DNA of 64,000 nt from Engraulis encrasicolus (GCF_034702125.1 NC_085857.1:51278278-51342277), one strand, 5' to 3'. Shown: positions 1-13,123, counted from the stretch's first letter. Program-made: numbers and translations. Notes: generated by a model not told the origin, from the sequence alone.

Positions 1-139
1 GTCGCTCCAGGACACAATGGGTTAAGGCAATTGAAGTGTCACAATAAGAAAGTGTCACAAGAGCAAAGAATAAAGGCCAGAGATGGTCATACTTTCCTGT
101 GTTAACCACAAGTACATAATGTCTTTGGCCTGTCTCATG

Positions 140-517
<378 letters not shown>

Positions 518-519
518 GT

Positions 520-580
520 GGCAGACCCTCCACAGCCCTGCACTTTGCCACAGTGCTGAACACATCTGCAGAAGAACAGG
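520..580 (+). other. Candidate noncoding first exon of the first Siglec-like gene
   Basis: The stretch ends with CATCTGCAGAAGAACAGG followed by a consensus donor GTAAGTGC. A similar arrangement, CATCTGCAGCAGCTCACG followed by GTAAGAGA, lies upstream of the second Siglec-like gene at about 13412-13430. In both cases the stretch follows a long microsatellite, and the coding exon 1 of both genes is preceded by a splice acceptor, so an upstream 5'UTR exon is required. The 5' limit is unknown. Inference only. Confidence 0.35.
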
Positions 581-984
581 GTAAGTGCACTATCTTCCGC
601 CATTCAACATACAGGGTCCCCGAAAAACAATGCATACACACTTTTATATATAAATATGCTTTAGACAGAAATTCATAGAATTCCCAAACTGTAATGGATT
701 TTACAAACATCACTTTAGTGTATTTTTTCACAACACATTCTCAAACTACAGTATGACGGAAGTCTGTGCTATGATACCTGAAGCTGTCACAGAAAGTGAA
801 AGCTGCCATTGAAAGTGAATGCAACAAATAAGAAGAGAAATGGGTGTGGATAGGATGCATAGCCTATGTTTGTATTGAAACAATAATTGTATTTAATAAT
901 TGTTAATGCCGTAATACAGCCTATTTCCCCTCGCCATGTGTATACGCACAAAGATCTTTCCAATATGCTGGCTCCCCTCCTTGG

Positions 985-1235
985 CCTGTGCGTGCGGCCT
1001 CACGTTTTGCTGACGCTCCGCCTCGGTTGAGAAAACAATAACATTTCCTTGCTGTCAGCCTAGCCCCAACAACTTTTGGGGGACTATTCTTCATTCACCA
1101 TCCCGATTGCAAATGGGGAAATGACATAAGAATTGTGCTTTTGCGTGGAATTGAAATACACTTCTGTCGTCAGTGGCGTCATAACGAAGCCACAGACAGG
1201 CAAGGGAGTCTGCATATATTAGAGAGAACCCACAG
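985..1235. repeat. Dispersed repeat copy
   Basis: Similar to 30480-30765 and, in inverted orientation, to 31895-32235. Shared blocks include CTGTCAGCCTAGCC, CAACAACTTTTG, TTCATTCACCATCCC, ATTGCAAATG and a GTCAGTG-TCAT block. Three copies in one window identify it as a mobile-element family. No coding potential seen. Confidence 0.7.
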
Positions 1236-1400
1236 TGTCGCTATCGTCTGCCCATGTCATTTTCACATTTCAGTGTCATGCATTGTCTGCCTCTTGGAAA
1301 GGGCAGCACAATCTACTGGTCATTCAGACTCTGCATCTCCATCTGGTGGGCATTGTATGTCATATTTTCTCTTAACATTCTCTTTGCAGATGATTCATCG

Positions 1401-4400
1401 ATGATGGCGGAACAACAACACCATTTATCTAAATATGTCATTGGTTGCCTGCTTCTGATTCAAGGTAAGCGAAACGAATGTGAGACTCAAGATAGAAGCA
1501 ATGGCTGCCTTCTCACTGGAGTGTTTGGTGGAATATAGAAAGAGTTACATAGAGTAGGCTACTCATTGCGATTAATAGCCCCTTGTATTCAAGCAAATAT
1601 TTTAATATGTATTTCATGGGCTGTTTGATTACAGTCATAGTGAAGACAACTGGAAATGATTGGGAGAAAGAGGAAAGGGTGAGCAATGCCCTAGGCTGGA
1701 CGGATTGGGAACTGTTTCCCCATGGGCAATGTTATGGTCAGGTCAGGTGTATTAGCGTGCTGTGTCACAGACTCCTGCATTTAGATATTGTAGCAGAAAC
1801 CAAAAACATTTCATCATTAAACACTTCATCATTAAAAGTAGATTTTAAAAACTGATATACTATATATTGAAACTGACCAATACTACTACTGCTTTATATG
1901 AATTGGTGTCTGAAGTTTGGGGATCTGATATTTCTGCCAGACAGTGACAATATTTAGCCTCCTGTATTTGAATATTAGTGCCAGGTACGTGGAGCCAGAC
2001 CTGGACAGTTTCACTCTCCCATGAGAAGATGTGTGTCGTGTCTGGATCAACAGTGGTGATGCTCTGCTCATACACTCATCCTCCAAAACTCAAAATCATT
2101 AAAGGTAGAGCATGTACTTTTTTAGTAGGCCTAATTTAAGATTTCCAGAATTGATGTTGCCCATTCACAAATGTTATCCTTTTCATTATTATTTAGCCTA
2201 CCACAACCATCTATTTCTTTATGTTTAAGTATCCATTATGACTGGGATAATAACACCCCTCATAAGTGCAAAGGTTGATCTTCTCTGTGTCCACCATTTT
2301 AAATTTGGATTTTAAAAAGTTGCAAAAGCTACTGTATTTTGGTCAGAAAACACAAGAGTGAAGTGAAAGCGAAGTGAAAGCCCATTGGGAGACTCCAACT
2401 CACTGCACTGCACACTGTACACAACGAAATTGCATTTATGCCTCACCCCTGCAAGGGGGCAGCCCTCAATGGCACCCCAAGGAGTGTATTATTCGATATA
2501 TTCATGAAAAGATCAAAATTGTGAAAAGGCAGCATACGATTTGAAAATGAAGGAAATTACAAATTTACATCTAGGCCTATTTTACCTTACTCTACTCTCT
2601 CTACTCTGAAGTATTCTGGACAGTTAATCCACTTGAAGGAATAGCGCCGCATGACCTTGCTGATGAGCCAGAATACCAGGGCAGGGTACTGTACAGTAAC
2701 AATACATTGGACAGCTGCACGATGACTCTGAAAGACGTCAAACCATCTGATGAAGCAATCTATCATGTCAGAATTCTTACTGACCATGGTGACGAGAGAT
2801 GGCTTGCTCGGACTGGACTTCATTTGTCTGTTACAGGTAAAGATTATTAGCATTTACGTGTTTTGAATATCAGTGACCGTTTGATTCTTTGTTGCCATGA
2901 TGATTCGCATTCATCCAGTTCATACCATACAAACATTTTGCATATTTGTTGAGGATCTTAATGTGGGAGAACATAACTGCATAAAACACTCTTCCTGCAT
3001 TCTGATACTAATATTTACATCCCTGCCCTCTAGGTCTTTCCGTCTGGATTGCAGGTCCAGTGATAGAAGGTGGAGATGTAACTCTGAGCTGCAACACCTC
3101 GTGTAGTTTAATGGACAAGACAACCATTGTATGGAGAAAAGATGGAGAAGACATACCTACTACCGGCCACAGCAATGAACTCATCCTCTCCAATGTCAGT
3201 GTCAAGGACGAGGGCCACTACTCATGTGGCATCAAGGGCACTGAAGGTCATTCATCACTGCCATTGAAGCTTGATGTCATGTGTGAGTATTAAGTATTTG
3301 TGAAATTAGTTTTATTTGGCAAATAATGGCAGATTAGTTCATGAACGCAGTTGCTTTCTATATTTATTCAATGTTTACTATTTGCACTTCAACAATATAA
3401 TAACACATTGATAGGTATAGGCTTTGGTAGCCTATACTGTAGGTCCACACATATATTGCTTGCAACTAGGACAGAATAGGTTACATGAATCAGTCAATTA
3501 ATCAATTAATCAATTAATCAATTAAAAACCTTGTCAACAAGTTCCACCCAGGAACACTTTGGCTTTTTTTGGCATATCTCATACAGCTAGAAAGGAACAT
3601 CTTAAATACACAAGTAAAGAAATGAATAAATAAATACATTCAATCATTCATTTAAAAAAAGGTTGGATGCTACAGTAGAATTTTTAAGTTGTCTTTTTTT
3701 AAAGTTCCTCCAAGGAACACCTTGGCTTTTGTTATGCCCCCATGGGATGTGCCTGAGGGAGAATCAGTGACTCTGACCTGCAGCAGTGATGCCAACCCAC
3801 CTGTGGAGAACTACACCTGGTTTAGGGTGGACGAGTCCACTCCTGTAGGATCAGGACAGCATTTCACCATCTCCACCATCAGCTCTGAGGATGCAGGACA
3901 GTACTACTGTGAGGCCAGGAATGAGTACGGAGCTGAGAACTCATCTACAGTGATGGCGAAAATAATTGGTATGTGAACTCGTATCTATCTGCCAACCCAC
4001 ATTATTCCCTAGCCCATTAACCCCACCTATTTCAACCTTTGTTTTGCCTCCAAGTATTTCCTGACTGCTAGTTCCGATTAGTCTGCCCTTGTAGCTCTTA
4101 TGAATGATTTACCATCAGCAACTGCTACCAAAGTATAGATAGCCTTATATCGTCGGCTTGCTACCAAAACCGCCTAAGTCCGAATTTGGTCGAAATGAGA
4201 TTTTTGCATAAACTTACTCCCCTACCACAGCTGCATCACCCTGCCTTTCTGCCAGGTTCATTGATCAATCACAACAGTCACCAGAGTCAAAAATCTGTAT
4301 GTATAAAGTCACACACTGCCTATGAGAAAATGAATGACCAGGGACGTAGCTATAGGGAGGACAAGGAGGGCATTCGCCTGTAGGCCTAGGGCCCTCCTGC

Positions 4401-7400
4401 AGGTGGCAGGGGTAGGGGCCCTATTTTGATCTTGGCAGGTGGTATGGGGGCCCTATCTATTCATCCTGGGGCCCTGTGCACAATTGTTCTGCCAATGTGA
4501 ATTACTTGGGTAACTTGACTTAGCCATTTTTGATGCAAGAAGCCTTTTATTTACATCTGTTGAGAGTTTTTTTTCTGACTCTCTCTCTCTCTCTCTCTCT
4601 CTTCAAAGACAAGGGCCATGTTTTAAAACTTCATCCTTAGACATCTGTCTGAGATAATCTTATCACACAATGGTTGTAGCCCTACATTAATTAATAGTTG
4701 TAACCTTGACACGAATTCGGCAATCGTTAATCATGTACTTTATTTGATGTTATCACAGATTTATAGAAGACTGCCATAGACTGCATTGTCTTATAGCAAT
4801 CTGATATATTGTATCCTATTGTAATTTTTCATAATGTAGATTTTGAATAGCAATGGGCTGATGTCACTAGTGCAATGCATTATTGCATACACAATAGGAT
4901 GACCAAGTCCAATGTGTAAGGTATCCAGTAGTGGCTCTATATCATATTCTGAATGGCACGGTCATGGTGTTGAAGTGGGCGGGGCACAGTTCTATGACCA
5001 GGTTACCTCGGTCATGGGCAAGGTTGGGAGGGTGGGGCAGTTCTATGAGCATGGAGAAGAGCAGAAGTTAAGCAAAGATGATAAACAAGGAGGAGACAGT
5101 TCGTGAGGAGGTACAAGGACCAAAGAAGTGCCCCACCCCTTCATCATCCTCCATGACTGATGGGACCTCAACATGGAGATTGGACGTCACTGCATGGCTT
5201 ACTCTGTGTGGCAATGCAGTTGGTGTCTGACCTGATATGAGCAATGTATGCATTACCATTGTGGCAATTGCTCTGGCACAATGACAAAAAGAGTTATACT
5301 TTGGATGAAAATGCAAATAATGTTTCATTGAAAACTAATGTGACTGAAAGTGCTAGAAAGTAAAATAAATCTGCTGGTAGACATGATATATACCAGCATG
5401 CTAGATTTACATGTCTTAAGGCAAAAGAAACCCTTAAGTGTTTAAGTTAAACAGTTAGACATAATGATCTTAATACATAGCATGCTAGATTGTTACAAGG
5501 TCTACAAAAATATTTCAATCATTCACCATATCCAGGATCAAAGTTTGGAATAAAAATAAAAAAGAATAGTATAACTATCAAAATAATGTGCAGTGCATTG
5601 TTCTTGTGCTGCTTCAAATAATTAATTTTAAAGTGTTTTGTTTTCCTTAGGAGCCATTTCATGTTTGATTTGCAGCTTCACTCAAAATAAATAAAGAAAA
5701 TAAATTAACATCTTGGTACTGTCTGTAGGGGACCAATGACACACACATGATGACAGGATGATGGAGATGTGGTAGGCGAGTAAAAAAGGGGAGTTCTGCA
5801 AAAATCTCCTTTGACAAAAATGATTAGGGGGGACTCACAATTTCTCTTTGCACAGGGTCTCAGATTTCCTAGAACCGCCACTGATGTTTGGCGCCCCCTT
5901 TGGCGCCTAGTTTTTCCCTGTTTTCCGAAAACCCCAAAATCGGACTTAGGCGGTTTTGGTAGCAAGCCGACAATATGGATAGTAAGGTGGATGCATCCAT
6001 CTATTTTTCTATCCATCCATCTACTCTTAACGTTAATGTAAAGCAGGGGTGAGGAATATTTGCGGCCCTTGGAGTCATCTTATCTGGCCACCGACATAAT
6101 GTAAATGCTATGCAGATTCACATGAAATACTGTATGTGTTTTGAAGAAATGTTAGAAATTACATTTGCAATACAATTCAGTTATATTTTCAGGGAACCTG
6201 AGTGGGGTCTGTTGTAAAGGTGTAAGGTGTAAAGGTTCAATGGAGCTCCTAAGTGGGTGACGACGAGTTGTATGCGCGGATCAGCATTTTCACGTAAATC
6301 CGGTTTCCAGGAATGTATGTTTTAACATTGGGCTAACAAAAATATAAGACAAACGTTAACATCCATCATTCACCTATCCTTTCGCCGCTTTCCTTTCCTT
6401 GGTAACAAATGGAGCAGCACAACAACACGTGTGTATTTATCAACCTAAACATAACGATAATAAAGTAATGTTGCTATACCCTGGCTACCCGTGAATTTTT
6501 GGGAACTACATGTCACAGTCTCGCGTGAGCTTTAGTCGCATGAGCAAATTTCTCCTCGATGGTAAGTTTTGAAAGTATACTACTAAACCAAGGCGATTGG
6601 AGTAATTGCAGTTATGGCACTATTTACATTTATCAAAAGAGTGTTACCAGGAGTGAAAAACAACCTGTATCAGAGCTTAGTTAGAAGTATTTCCAAAGTC
6701 TCGTACTAGGAAGGTTTGTGGCGGTTTGCCGTGCGTTACCATGGTCACGGCTCATGAAATCTCCCTCCTGTAGTCTGCCAGTTTTCCGGGTTAAGCATGT
6801 GATAGCAACATCATATTTATGTCGGCCTTTGACACAAAAATGATCAATCATGTCATCCATACAGCCTATTTGTAATACCCTCGTCAGTTCGCGGGGGTTC
6901 GCTAATCGCGTGTTTGTACAAACACCTTATTTGAGACTGGTCCCCATTCCCCACGGTCGTCGCTGGGAACCGGAAAATCCTTAAATGCTAACAAGAAATA
7001 CTACAGTCTGCTACATGTTTCCGGGTGACTTAGGAGCTCTATAAAGGCCTAGGGGGGAAATCCAGGTTTGTGTTCACAGTAGGGCTGCACGATATATCGA
7101 AAATGTATCGATATTGCGATATCATGGCTTGCAATACACGTATCGCAAAAGTTGGTTATATCGTGATACCTACTTTTTAATTTTTAATAACAGCCATTTG
7201 GTGAAAAAGTTAAAAAGGTAATAAAAACGTTGACATTTTAAGTTGATGCTGTGTATTAGCCATGTTTTATCCGAATAAAAATAATGTTGGAAATAAAACA
7301 TCCGAAATACAGTCATGTTATCGTGTATCGCCTATTTTTCTTGTGCAGCCCTAGTTCTTAGCCCTTGGGGGCCTTTATAAAAATTGAGGTGAAAAGCAAA

Positions 7401-9338
7401 TGCAAAAGGTTTCCCAATCTTGATGTTAAGGGAAAAGGGCCTACTGTATCTGTAGCCATGGGAAGGCTACAGGTGCCTTTCCTGTTGTGTAGTCTACTTT
7501 TCTTGTGTAATCTTACTTTTTTTTTTGGGCAGCCATAGGCGCATTAGTTGCCAAACTAGGGTTTGGGGCCCCTCAGAGGCCACTAAAGGAAGGGAATACT
7601 TCAGAGACGATGAGAACCATTGTGAACATCTGATGCAATTTCCTGCACTTTTTGCCTCTATGGTAGCAAATGTTTTCTTGGACGGCACCAAACAGCCATT
7701 CTCCTTTGTGTGGAAGTCAGATCACACCCCATGGGTGGATACTACTCAGTCAGTCTGAGTGTCTGTCTGCCTGTGTCTGTCTGTCTGTCTGTCTTTCTGT
7801 CTGTCTATCGCGGCACAATATAATTGAATCTATTTTTCCCTTTTTTTTTAGCTGTCAGCAGTTGCAGGTTTTGTCGCTATGGGGCGTATGTAATAATTGG
7901 AGCCTTCATATTTGGGATTGTGTGCTTGTCCTGTGCCATTCATAGGATCAGGTGAGTTGCACAGTGTTGCAATAACCTCTGGTGATCATGTTTGTTCATT
8001 CTCTCTCATTTTACTGTGTGCCCATGCCCTATGTGTGTTGGTCTGTATGTTACAGGATGAGCAGTGGTGCACAGGTAAGCGAACTTTGGGGAATTACTTG
8101 ATGAATGAATGAATGAATGAATGAATGAATGAATGAATGAAAGGATATGAAGTAATGATGGGGACCCTTGAGGCCTCCAGATTTAATTTTAATGTTATGA
8201 AGCTTCACATGAAATGTGACGTGTTTTGTAAAGGAATCTTAGAAATGACATTTGCAACATAATAAAGTTATATTTCAGGAGACCTAGAGAAGATGGGGCC
8301 TGTTATATATAGGATTAAAGTGCAGGGGGAAATCCTGGTTTGTGTTCATGAGACTTTTACGGCCCTTGGAGGAATTTGAAGTGGCCCCTCGAATGAAAAA
8401 GGTTCCCCACCCCTGATATAAAGGAATAGAAGGCATGAATAAATAAATTAATAAATAAATAAAAGAAAGAAAGATAGAAATATCGAATGAAAGAAAGAAA
8501 AATATGAATCTTGATGAGTCTAAGATTTCTAAGGTGAAGCCATCTGAGTTGTATTTCCATTTCTGTCCAGCAGAGGTCTCACAGAGTCAGTGTTGCCGAG
8601 TCAACCACTGGTGGCAGGGCTATGGGTGCCACTGACCACCAGAGGACTATTTACTGTCATGCACACGATATCCAAAGCTCCACCTACAGGTCAGTCCTCA
8701 ACAGGCAAGTGTTTGTTTGTTTGTTTGTTGCTGAGTATTCTTAGCATATAACTTGGCACACTGCTCCCTTCTTTATCACTGCATCCCATCAGCAATGCCT
8801 TGTTGGTTTCTTTGTTTTAGAGAAACAGATCCAGAAGAGGACAACAGGCTTTTCCATGTAAGTTGTTGAACAAGCTGAATGTGGATTCTTATTAAGTTTG
8901 CTACATTATCATGATCATCATCATCTTTTCCTAATACCTGGCAGGGATCTGGTGGATGTAAGTCTCCTGGTTATCGGAGTAGTGCTGGTAATGACAGTGA
9001 TGCGGATCAAGACGGCTGCAGGACCCACTATGATACTGTAGACAGCCCCAAGACTACACACAGGTAACTCTACATTCAGACTGCTGCCCTCCGCTGATGG
9101 TTCAACGACTCTGATCTCATTGACTTTGCATGGGACGATCTCAAAGTGCATTGTGGGTCTGTTCATTATGTTTCTTATGTCCGTTCTGTTCTGCAGAAAT
9201 GCAAAGTACAGACCAGCAATTCACTGTTATTTATATTTTCAAGTTGTTTCATTTTGTTCTAAATGAAAAATCTAATGAACAAACTATGCACAGTACCGGA
9301 GGAACTGTTGTGAAGTATCATTCTTTTATCTTATCTCT

Positions 9339-9400
<62 letters not shown>

Positions 9401-9462
9401 TCAATAGTCCTCCTGGAGAGCCGTCAGAACAATCTCAGATCTACGCCAACTATGAGCTTTAG
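1401..9462 (+). CDS. Siglec/CD22-like immunoglobulin receptor A (V-C2-C2-TM-tail), 456 aa
   Basis: Type I membrane receptor, probably on leukocytes. Exons: 1401-1464, 1985-2104, 2612-2836, 3034-3282, 3705-3968, 7852-7951, 8056-8074, 8571-8689, 8821-8857, 8945-9063, 9408-9462. Lengths sum to 1371 nt, all phases match and it ends TAG. Signal peptide is about residues 1-21; the second Met (1404) has the stronger Kozak context. The V domain (22-136) has the Siglec pattern: Trp in strand A (TWTV), Cys in A' (EKMC), B-strand Cys (VMLC), E-strand Cys (SCTM) and the F-strand YHVR Arg that in Siglecs binds sialic acid. Two C2 domains follow (137-219, with the extra Cys of CNTSC; 220-307, YYCEARN), then a TM segment (about 318-336). 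The tail has an ITSM-like THYDTV and a terminal IYAN (YxN, Grb2-type). The V exon is split by a transposon-derived intron (2105-2611). Receptor B is its paralogue. It could equally be named CD22-like, MAG-like or sialoadhesin-like. Ligand binding is inferred. Confidence 0.88.
2102..2607. mobile_element. TIR element forming the intron that splits the V exon of receptor A
   Basis: It begins at TA|AAGGTAGAGC. The interior is alignable to the elements at 29588-29951 and 56400-56757 (shared blocks TTTCCAGAA, TGCCCATTCAC-AATGTTA, TATTCATTATGACTG, TCCACCATTTT, TTCATG-AAAGATCAAA, GGCAG). A SINE fragment of about 135 bp is nested inside; removing it gives about 370 bp, against 364 and 358 bp for the other copies. 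The right end is degenerate (CTACTCTGAAG against the expected CTACCTTTAAAG). The element's own AAGGT supplies the donor. Confidence 0.75.
2354..2488. mobile_element. SINE fragment nested in the V-splitting intron
   Basis: It matches part of the SINE at 57780-58085 (shared blocks: CACTGCACACTG, CATGCCTCACCC-TGCAA, GGCAGCCC-CAATGG-CCCCAA). The surrounding TIR element resumes on both sides, which marks this as a later insertion. Confidence 0.65.
4149..5974. mobile_element. 1.83-kb TIR element, copy 1, in the receptor A intron before the TM exon
   Basis: Left end CGTCGGCTTGCTACCAAAAC (4151), continuing to AAGTCCG. The right end is its inverted complement with one end mismatch, giving TIRs of about 36-39 bp. 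ATAT flanks both ends. It is nearly identical along its full length to 9867-11696. Only short, unrelated open frames (86-103 codons) and no recognisable transposase, so it is likely non-autonomous. It contains a short (CT)n. Confidence 0.85.
6043..7422. mobile_element. hAT-like element remnant with a nested MITE
   Basis: The left end CAGGGGTGAGGAA matches the inverted right ends GGTTTCCCAATCTTG here and GGTTCCCCACCCCTG at 8415. The interior resembles 8200-8415, a second truncated copy. CAGGGGTG-type termini are typical of hAT elements. It lies in the long receptor A intron; no coding sequence seen. Confidence 0.5.
7083..7352. mobile_element. hAT-type MITE with TAGGGCTGCACGATA termini
   Basis: Inverted ends TAGGGCTGCACGATA and GTGCAGCCCTA. 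Flanking 8-mers GTTCACAG and GTTCTTAG look like a partly decayed 8-bp target duplication. It is nested inside the 6043-7422 element. Confidence 0.7.
8200..8415. mobile_element. Truncated hAT-like element copy
   Basis: Matches the 6043-7422 element in blocks such as TTCACATGAAAT, ACATTTGCAA and GTTATATTT-CAGG, and ends with GGTTCCCCACCCCTG. It lies in a receptor A intron between two cytoplasmic-tail exons. (GAAT)n and (AAAT/GAAA)n simple repeats flank it. Confidence 0.5.
9341..9401 (+). repeat. (TTTC)n serving as polypyrimidine tract of the last receptor A exon
   Basis: About fifteen TTTC units run directly into the acceptor AATAG at 9403-9407. Confidence 0.9.
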
Positions 9463-9866
9463 CTGAACCCTTAATTATTATTTTTAATTAGTATTATTAT
9501 TATTATTGTTGTTGTTGTTGTTGTTGTTGTTGTAGGCTATTTAAGTAGTCTATTTGCAAACTATTTTTTAAATGTATCATATAATGTCATTGATGACGCC
9601 AAGTCTCACGTCATGAGGCCATAGTCCCAAGAAAGCGCCAGGAGGACTGACCCCCTCACCCACTTCTTGTATAACTGAATTACAGTTTTTCTCCATCGGT
9701 TCATTTCTTGAAACCAAACAACATGGACAACTAATGAAAATAGGCCAAAGCAGATGAGAAGGAGCTATGCAATTGTTATGGTAGTCACAATTTATATACT
9801 ATAATATACTACACTGCAAAAAAATGATGTAATTTCATATTAGAATTTTACAGCAAGAAGTTGTAT
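9463..9866. other. 3' flank of receptor A; no further gene seen
   Basis: Holds (ATT)n and (GTT)n runs at 9476-9533. I see no canonical AATAAA close to the stop, so the polyadenylation site of receptor A is not assigned. Confidence 0.6.
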
Positions 9867-11696
9867 ATCGTCGGCTTGCTACCAAAACCGCCTAAGTCCG
9901 AATTTGGTCGAAATGAGATTTTTGCATAAACTTACTCCCCTACCACAGCTGCATCACCCTGCCTTTCTGCCAGGTTCATTGATCAATCACAACAGTCACC
10001 AGAGTCAAAAATCTGTATGTATAAAGTCACACACTGCCTATGAGAAAATGAATGACCAGAGACGTAGCTATAGGGAGGACAAGGAGGGCATTCACCTGTA
10101 GGCCTAGGGCCCTCCTGCAGGTGGCAGGGGTAGGGGCCCTATTTTGATCTTGGCAGGTGGTATGGGGGCCCTATCTATTCATCCTGGGGCCCTGTGCACA
10201 ATTGTTCTGCCAATGTGAATTACTTGGGTAACTTGACTTAGCCATTTTTGATGCAAGAAGCCGTTTATTTACATCTGTTGAGAGTATTTTTTTTCTGACT
10301 CTCTCTCTCTCTCTCTTCAAAGACAAGGGCCATGTTTTAAAACTTCATCCTTAGACATCTGTCTTAGATAATCTTATCACACAATGGTTGTAGCCCTACA
10401 TTAATTAATAGTTGTCACCTTGACACGAATTCGGCAATCGTTAATCATGTAGGCCTACTTTATTGATGTTATCACATATTTATAGAAGACTGCCATAGAC
10501 TGCATTGTCTTATAGCAATCTGATATATTGTATCCTATTGTAATTTTTCAAAATGTAGATTTTGAATAGCAGCGGACTGGTGTCACTAGTGCAATGCATT
10601 ATTGCATACACAATTAAATGACCAAGTCCAATGTGTAAGGTATCCAGTAGTGGGTCTATATCATATTCTGAATGGCACGGTCATGGTGTTGAAGTGGGCG
10701 GGGCACAGTTCTATGACCAGGTTACCTCGGTCATGGGCAAGGTTGGGAGGGTTGGGCAGTTCTATGAGCATGGAGAAGAGCAGAAGTTAAGCAAAGATGA
10801 TAAACAAGGAGGAGACAGTTCGTGAGGAGGTACAAGGACCAAAGAAGTGCCCCACCCCTTCATCCTCCTCCATGACTGATGGGACCTCAACATGGAGATT
10901 GGACGTCACTGCATGGCTTACTCTGTGTGGCAATGCAGTTGGTGTCTGACCTGATATGAGCAATGTATGCATTACCATTGTGGCAATTGCTCTGGCACAA
11001 TGACTAAAAGAGTTATACTTTGGATGAAAACGTAAATTATGTTTCATTGAAAGCTGATGTGACTGAAAGTGCTAGAAAGTAAAAGAAATCTGCTGGTAGA
11101 CATGATATATACCAGTATGCTAGATTTACATGTCTTAAGGCAAAAGACACCCCTAAGTGTTTAAGTTAAACAGTTAGACATAATGAACTTATTACATAGC
11201 ATGCTAGATTGTTACAAGGTCTACAGAAATATTTCAATCATTCACCATATCCAGGATTAAAGTTTGGAATAAAAATAAAAAAGAATAGTATAACTATCAA
11301 AATAATGTGCAGTGCATTGTTCTTGTTTTGCTGCTTCAAATAATTTATTTTAAAGTGTTTTGTTTTCCTTAGGAGCCATTTCATGTTTGACTTTCAGCTT
11401 CACTCAAAATAAATAAAGAAAATAAATTAACATCTTGGTACTGTTTGTAGTGGACCAATGACACACACATGATGACAGGATGATGCAGATGTGGTAGGGG
11501 AGTAAAAAAGGGGAGTTCTGCAAAAATCTCCTTTGACCAAAATGATTAGGGGGGACTCACAATTGCTCTTTGCCCAGGGTCTCAGATTTCCTAGAACCGC
11601 CACTGATGTTTGGCGCCCCCTTTGGTGCCTAGTTTTTCCCTGTTTTCCGAAAACCCCAAAATCGGACTTAGGCGGTTTTGGTAGCAAGCCGACGAT
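9867..11696. mobile_element. 1.83-kb TIR element, copy 2, downstream of receptor A
   Basis: Same TIRs, length and interior as 4149-5974, with a few percent substitutions and small indels. The flanks again read ATAT on both sides. No transposase recognised. Confidence 0.85.
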
Positions 11697-13079
11697 ATAC
11701 CAGTTTACGATTCACTGTTGTAATGTGCAATGCATTGTGCGATATTAGATAGAGTACAATTTACAATTGTAAATTCACATCAACACGTAATATTTTTTTT
11801 ACCACATACTTTAGTACTCAATTTTTCTCCAAGAAAAAGGTATGCTCATTCAATGACATTGCGTTTATCAAATGCTATCAAATGCTATCAAATGGTAGGC
11901 TAACAGGCAGAATCCTCCAAACGTAATAGGCCTACTTTGCCGACGACCACTGCCGAAGCGATTGCATCAGGGCTGACAGAATTGCTTGCTTCATGGGGAT
12001 TCAAAGAAATATAATCACAGATTGTGGGGCAAACGTGAAAGCAATTAAACTTTTGGCCACTGTCTTCACTCAGATGTTGGTAGGCTAAATTGAATAGCAG
12101 AATTGCCTTAATTGTATTTTCAGTTCATATACAGTTTTGGCCCGAATAGGCCTATAAGACGGGGTTTTTGTTATAAAAAATAATGTTTTAAAAAGGGGGG
12201 TCCTCCTATTTACGCGGACTAGACTAAATAATGTTGTCCAACAATAATAATAACAAACCATAAAAATGTTTCTTTATAACTGAAGGCCCAAAATTAGAAT
12301 CTTTCATAGGGCCCAACATTCCTGGTGGCGCCCCTGTTCTCACACATCAATTTGGTCAAATATCTATGTCTAAAAAACACAAAAACTATCTAATTAAATG
12401 TACTGTACTGTATGTGTTGCAATTGAAACAATAAGCCAGTAGAGTCAATAAAAAAGTCAGAAAACCTGTTACTCTTATCCTTTCAGTACACCGCCTCTGC
12501 TGGCAAGGACGGGTATTGCACACACCAAGTGCATTCACACACAGAGGTCTAAATACTTATCAATCAACATGCCATTGAATGTGTGCAGCACGATCACAGT
12601 TTTCATTGTTAGATATAAAATAATACACATATTCACAGAAAGAAAGAAAAAAACAGTCCACGTCTAAGTCATTTGCTTTACTTGTGTGGTGACCAGGGTT
12701 TCCAGTTTGAATGTCTTACTGCCCAATTGGGTTATAAAGCATGATCATTTGTGGGTTAAAAAAAATGGCATAGAATTATGACCATAGAAATCAATACACT
12801 TTATTGGGCTGGGTTTAGTGCCTCCAGGTGACTTTTGGGTAATTATTGGGCTGAAAATAATCAGTCACATCTGGCAACCCTGGGAGTCAAAAAGTTCTGA
12901 CGTGTTAACATTGAGTGCAGTAACAGCTCATGCGCTCTGACAGTTTCAGTCTTTCTAGGTCAACCACAAACCATCGCTTATAGTAACACCTCGGCAAAGC
13001 ACAGCCCTACATGGGAACACACACGCAAAGTAATTCAGCTGCTGACAAGATTCGTTGAAAGGACTCGTTGTTAAATCCC

Positions 13080-13084
<5 letters not shown>
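11697..13084. other. Intergenic DNA, nothing recognised
   Basis: AT-rich sequence with stops in all frames. I see no gene, RNA or clear repeat unit. Confidence 0.5.

Positions 13085-13119
<35 letters not shown>
13085..13119. repeat. (TC)n microsatellite
   Basis: Uninterrupted TC run of about 35 bp. Confidence 0.95.

Positions 13120-13123
<4 letters not shown>

Noticed and set aside
1635..1679. Possible extra exon of receptor A (VIVKTTGNDWEKEER between acceptor and GTGAGC)
   Set aside because: Its phase (ends at 0) does not join the next exon, and the V domain is complete without it.
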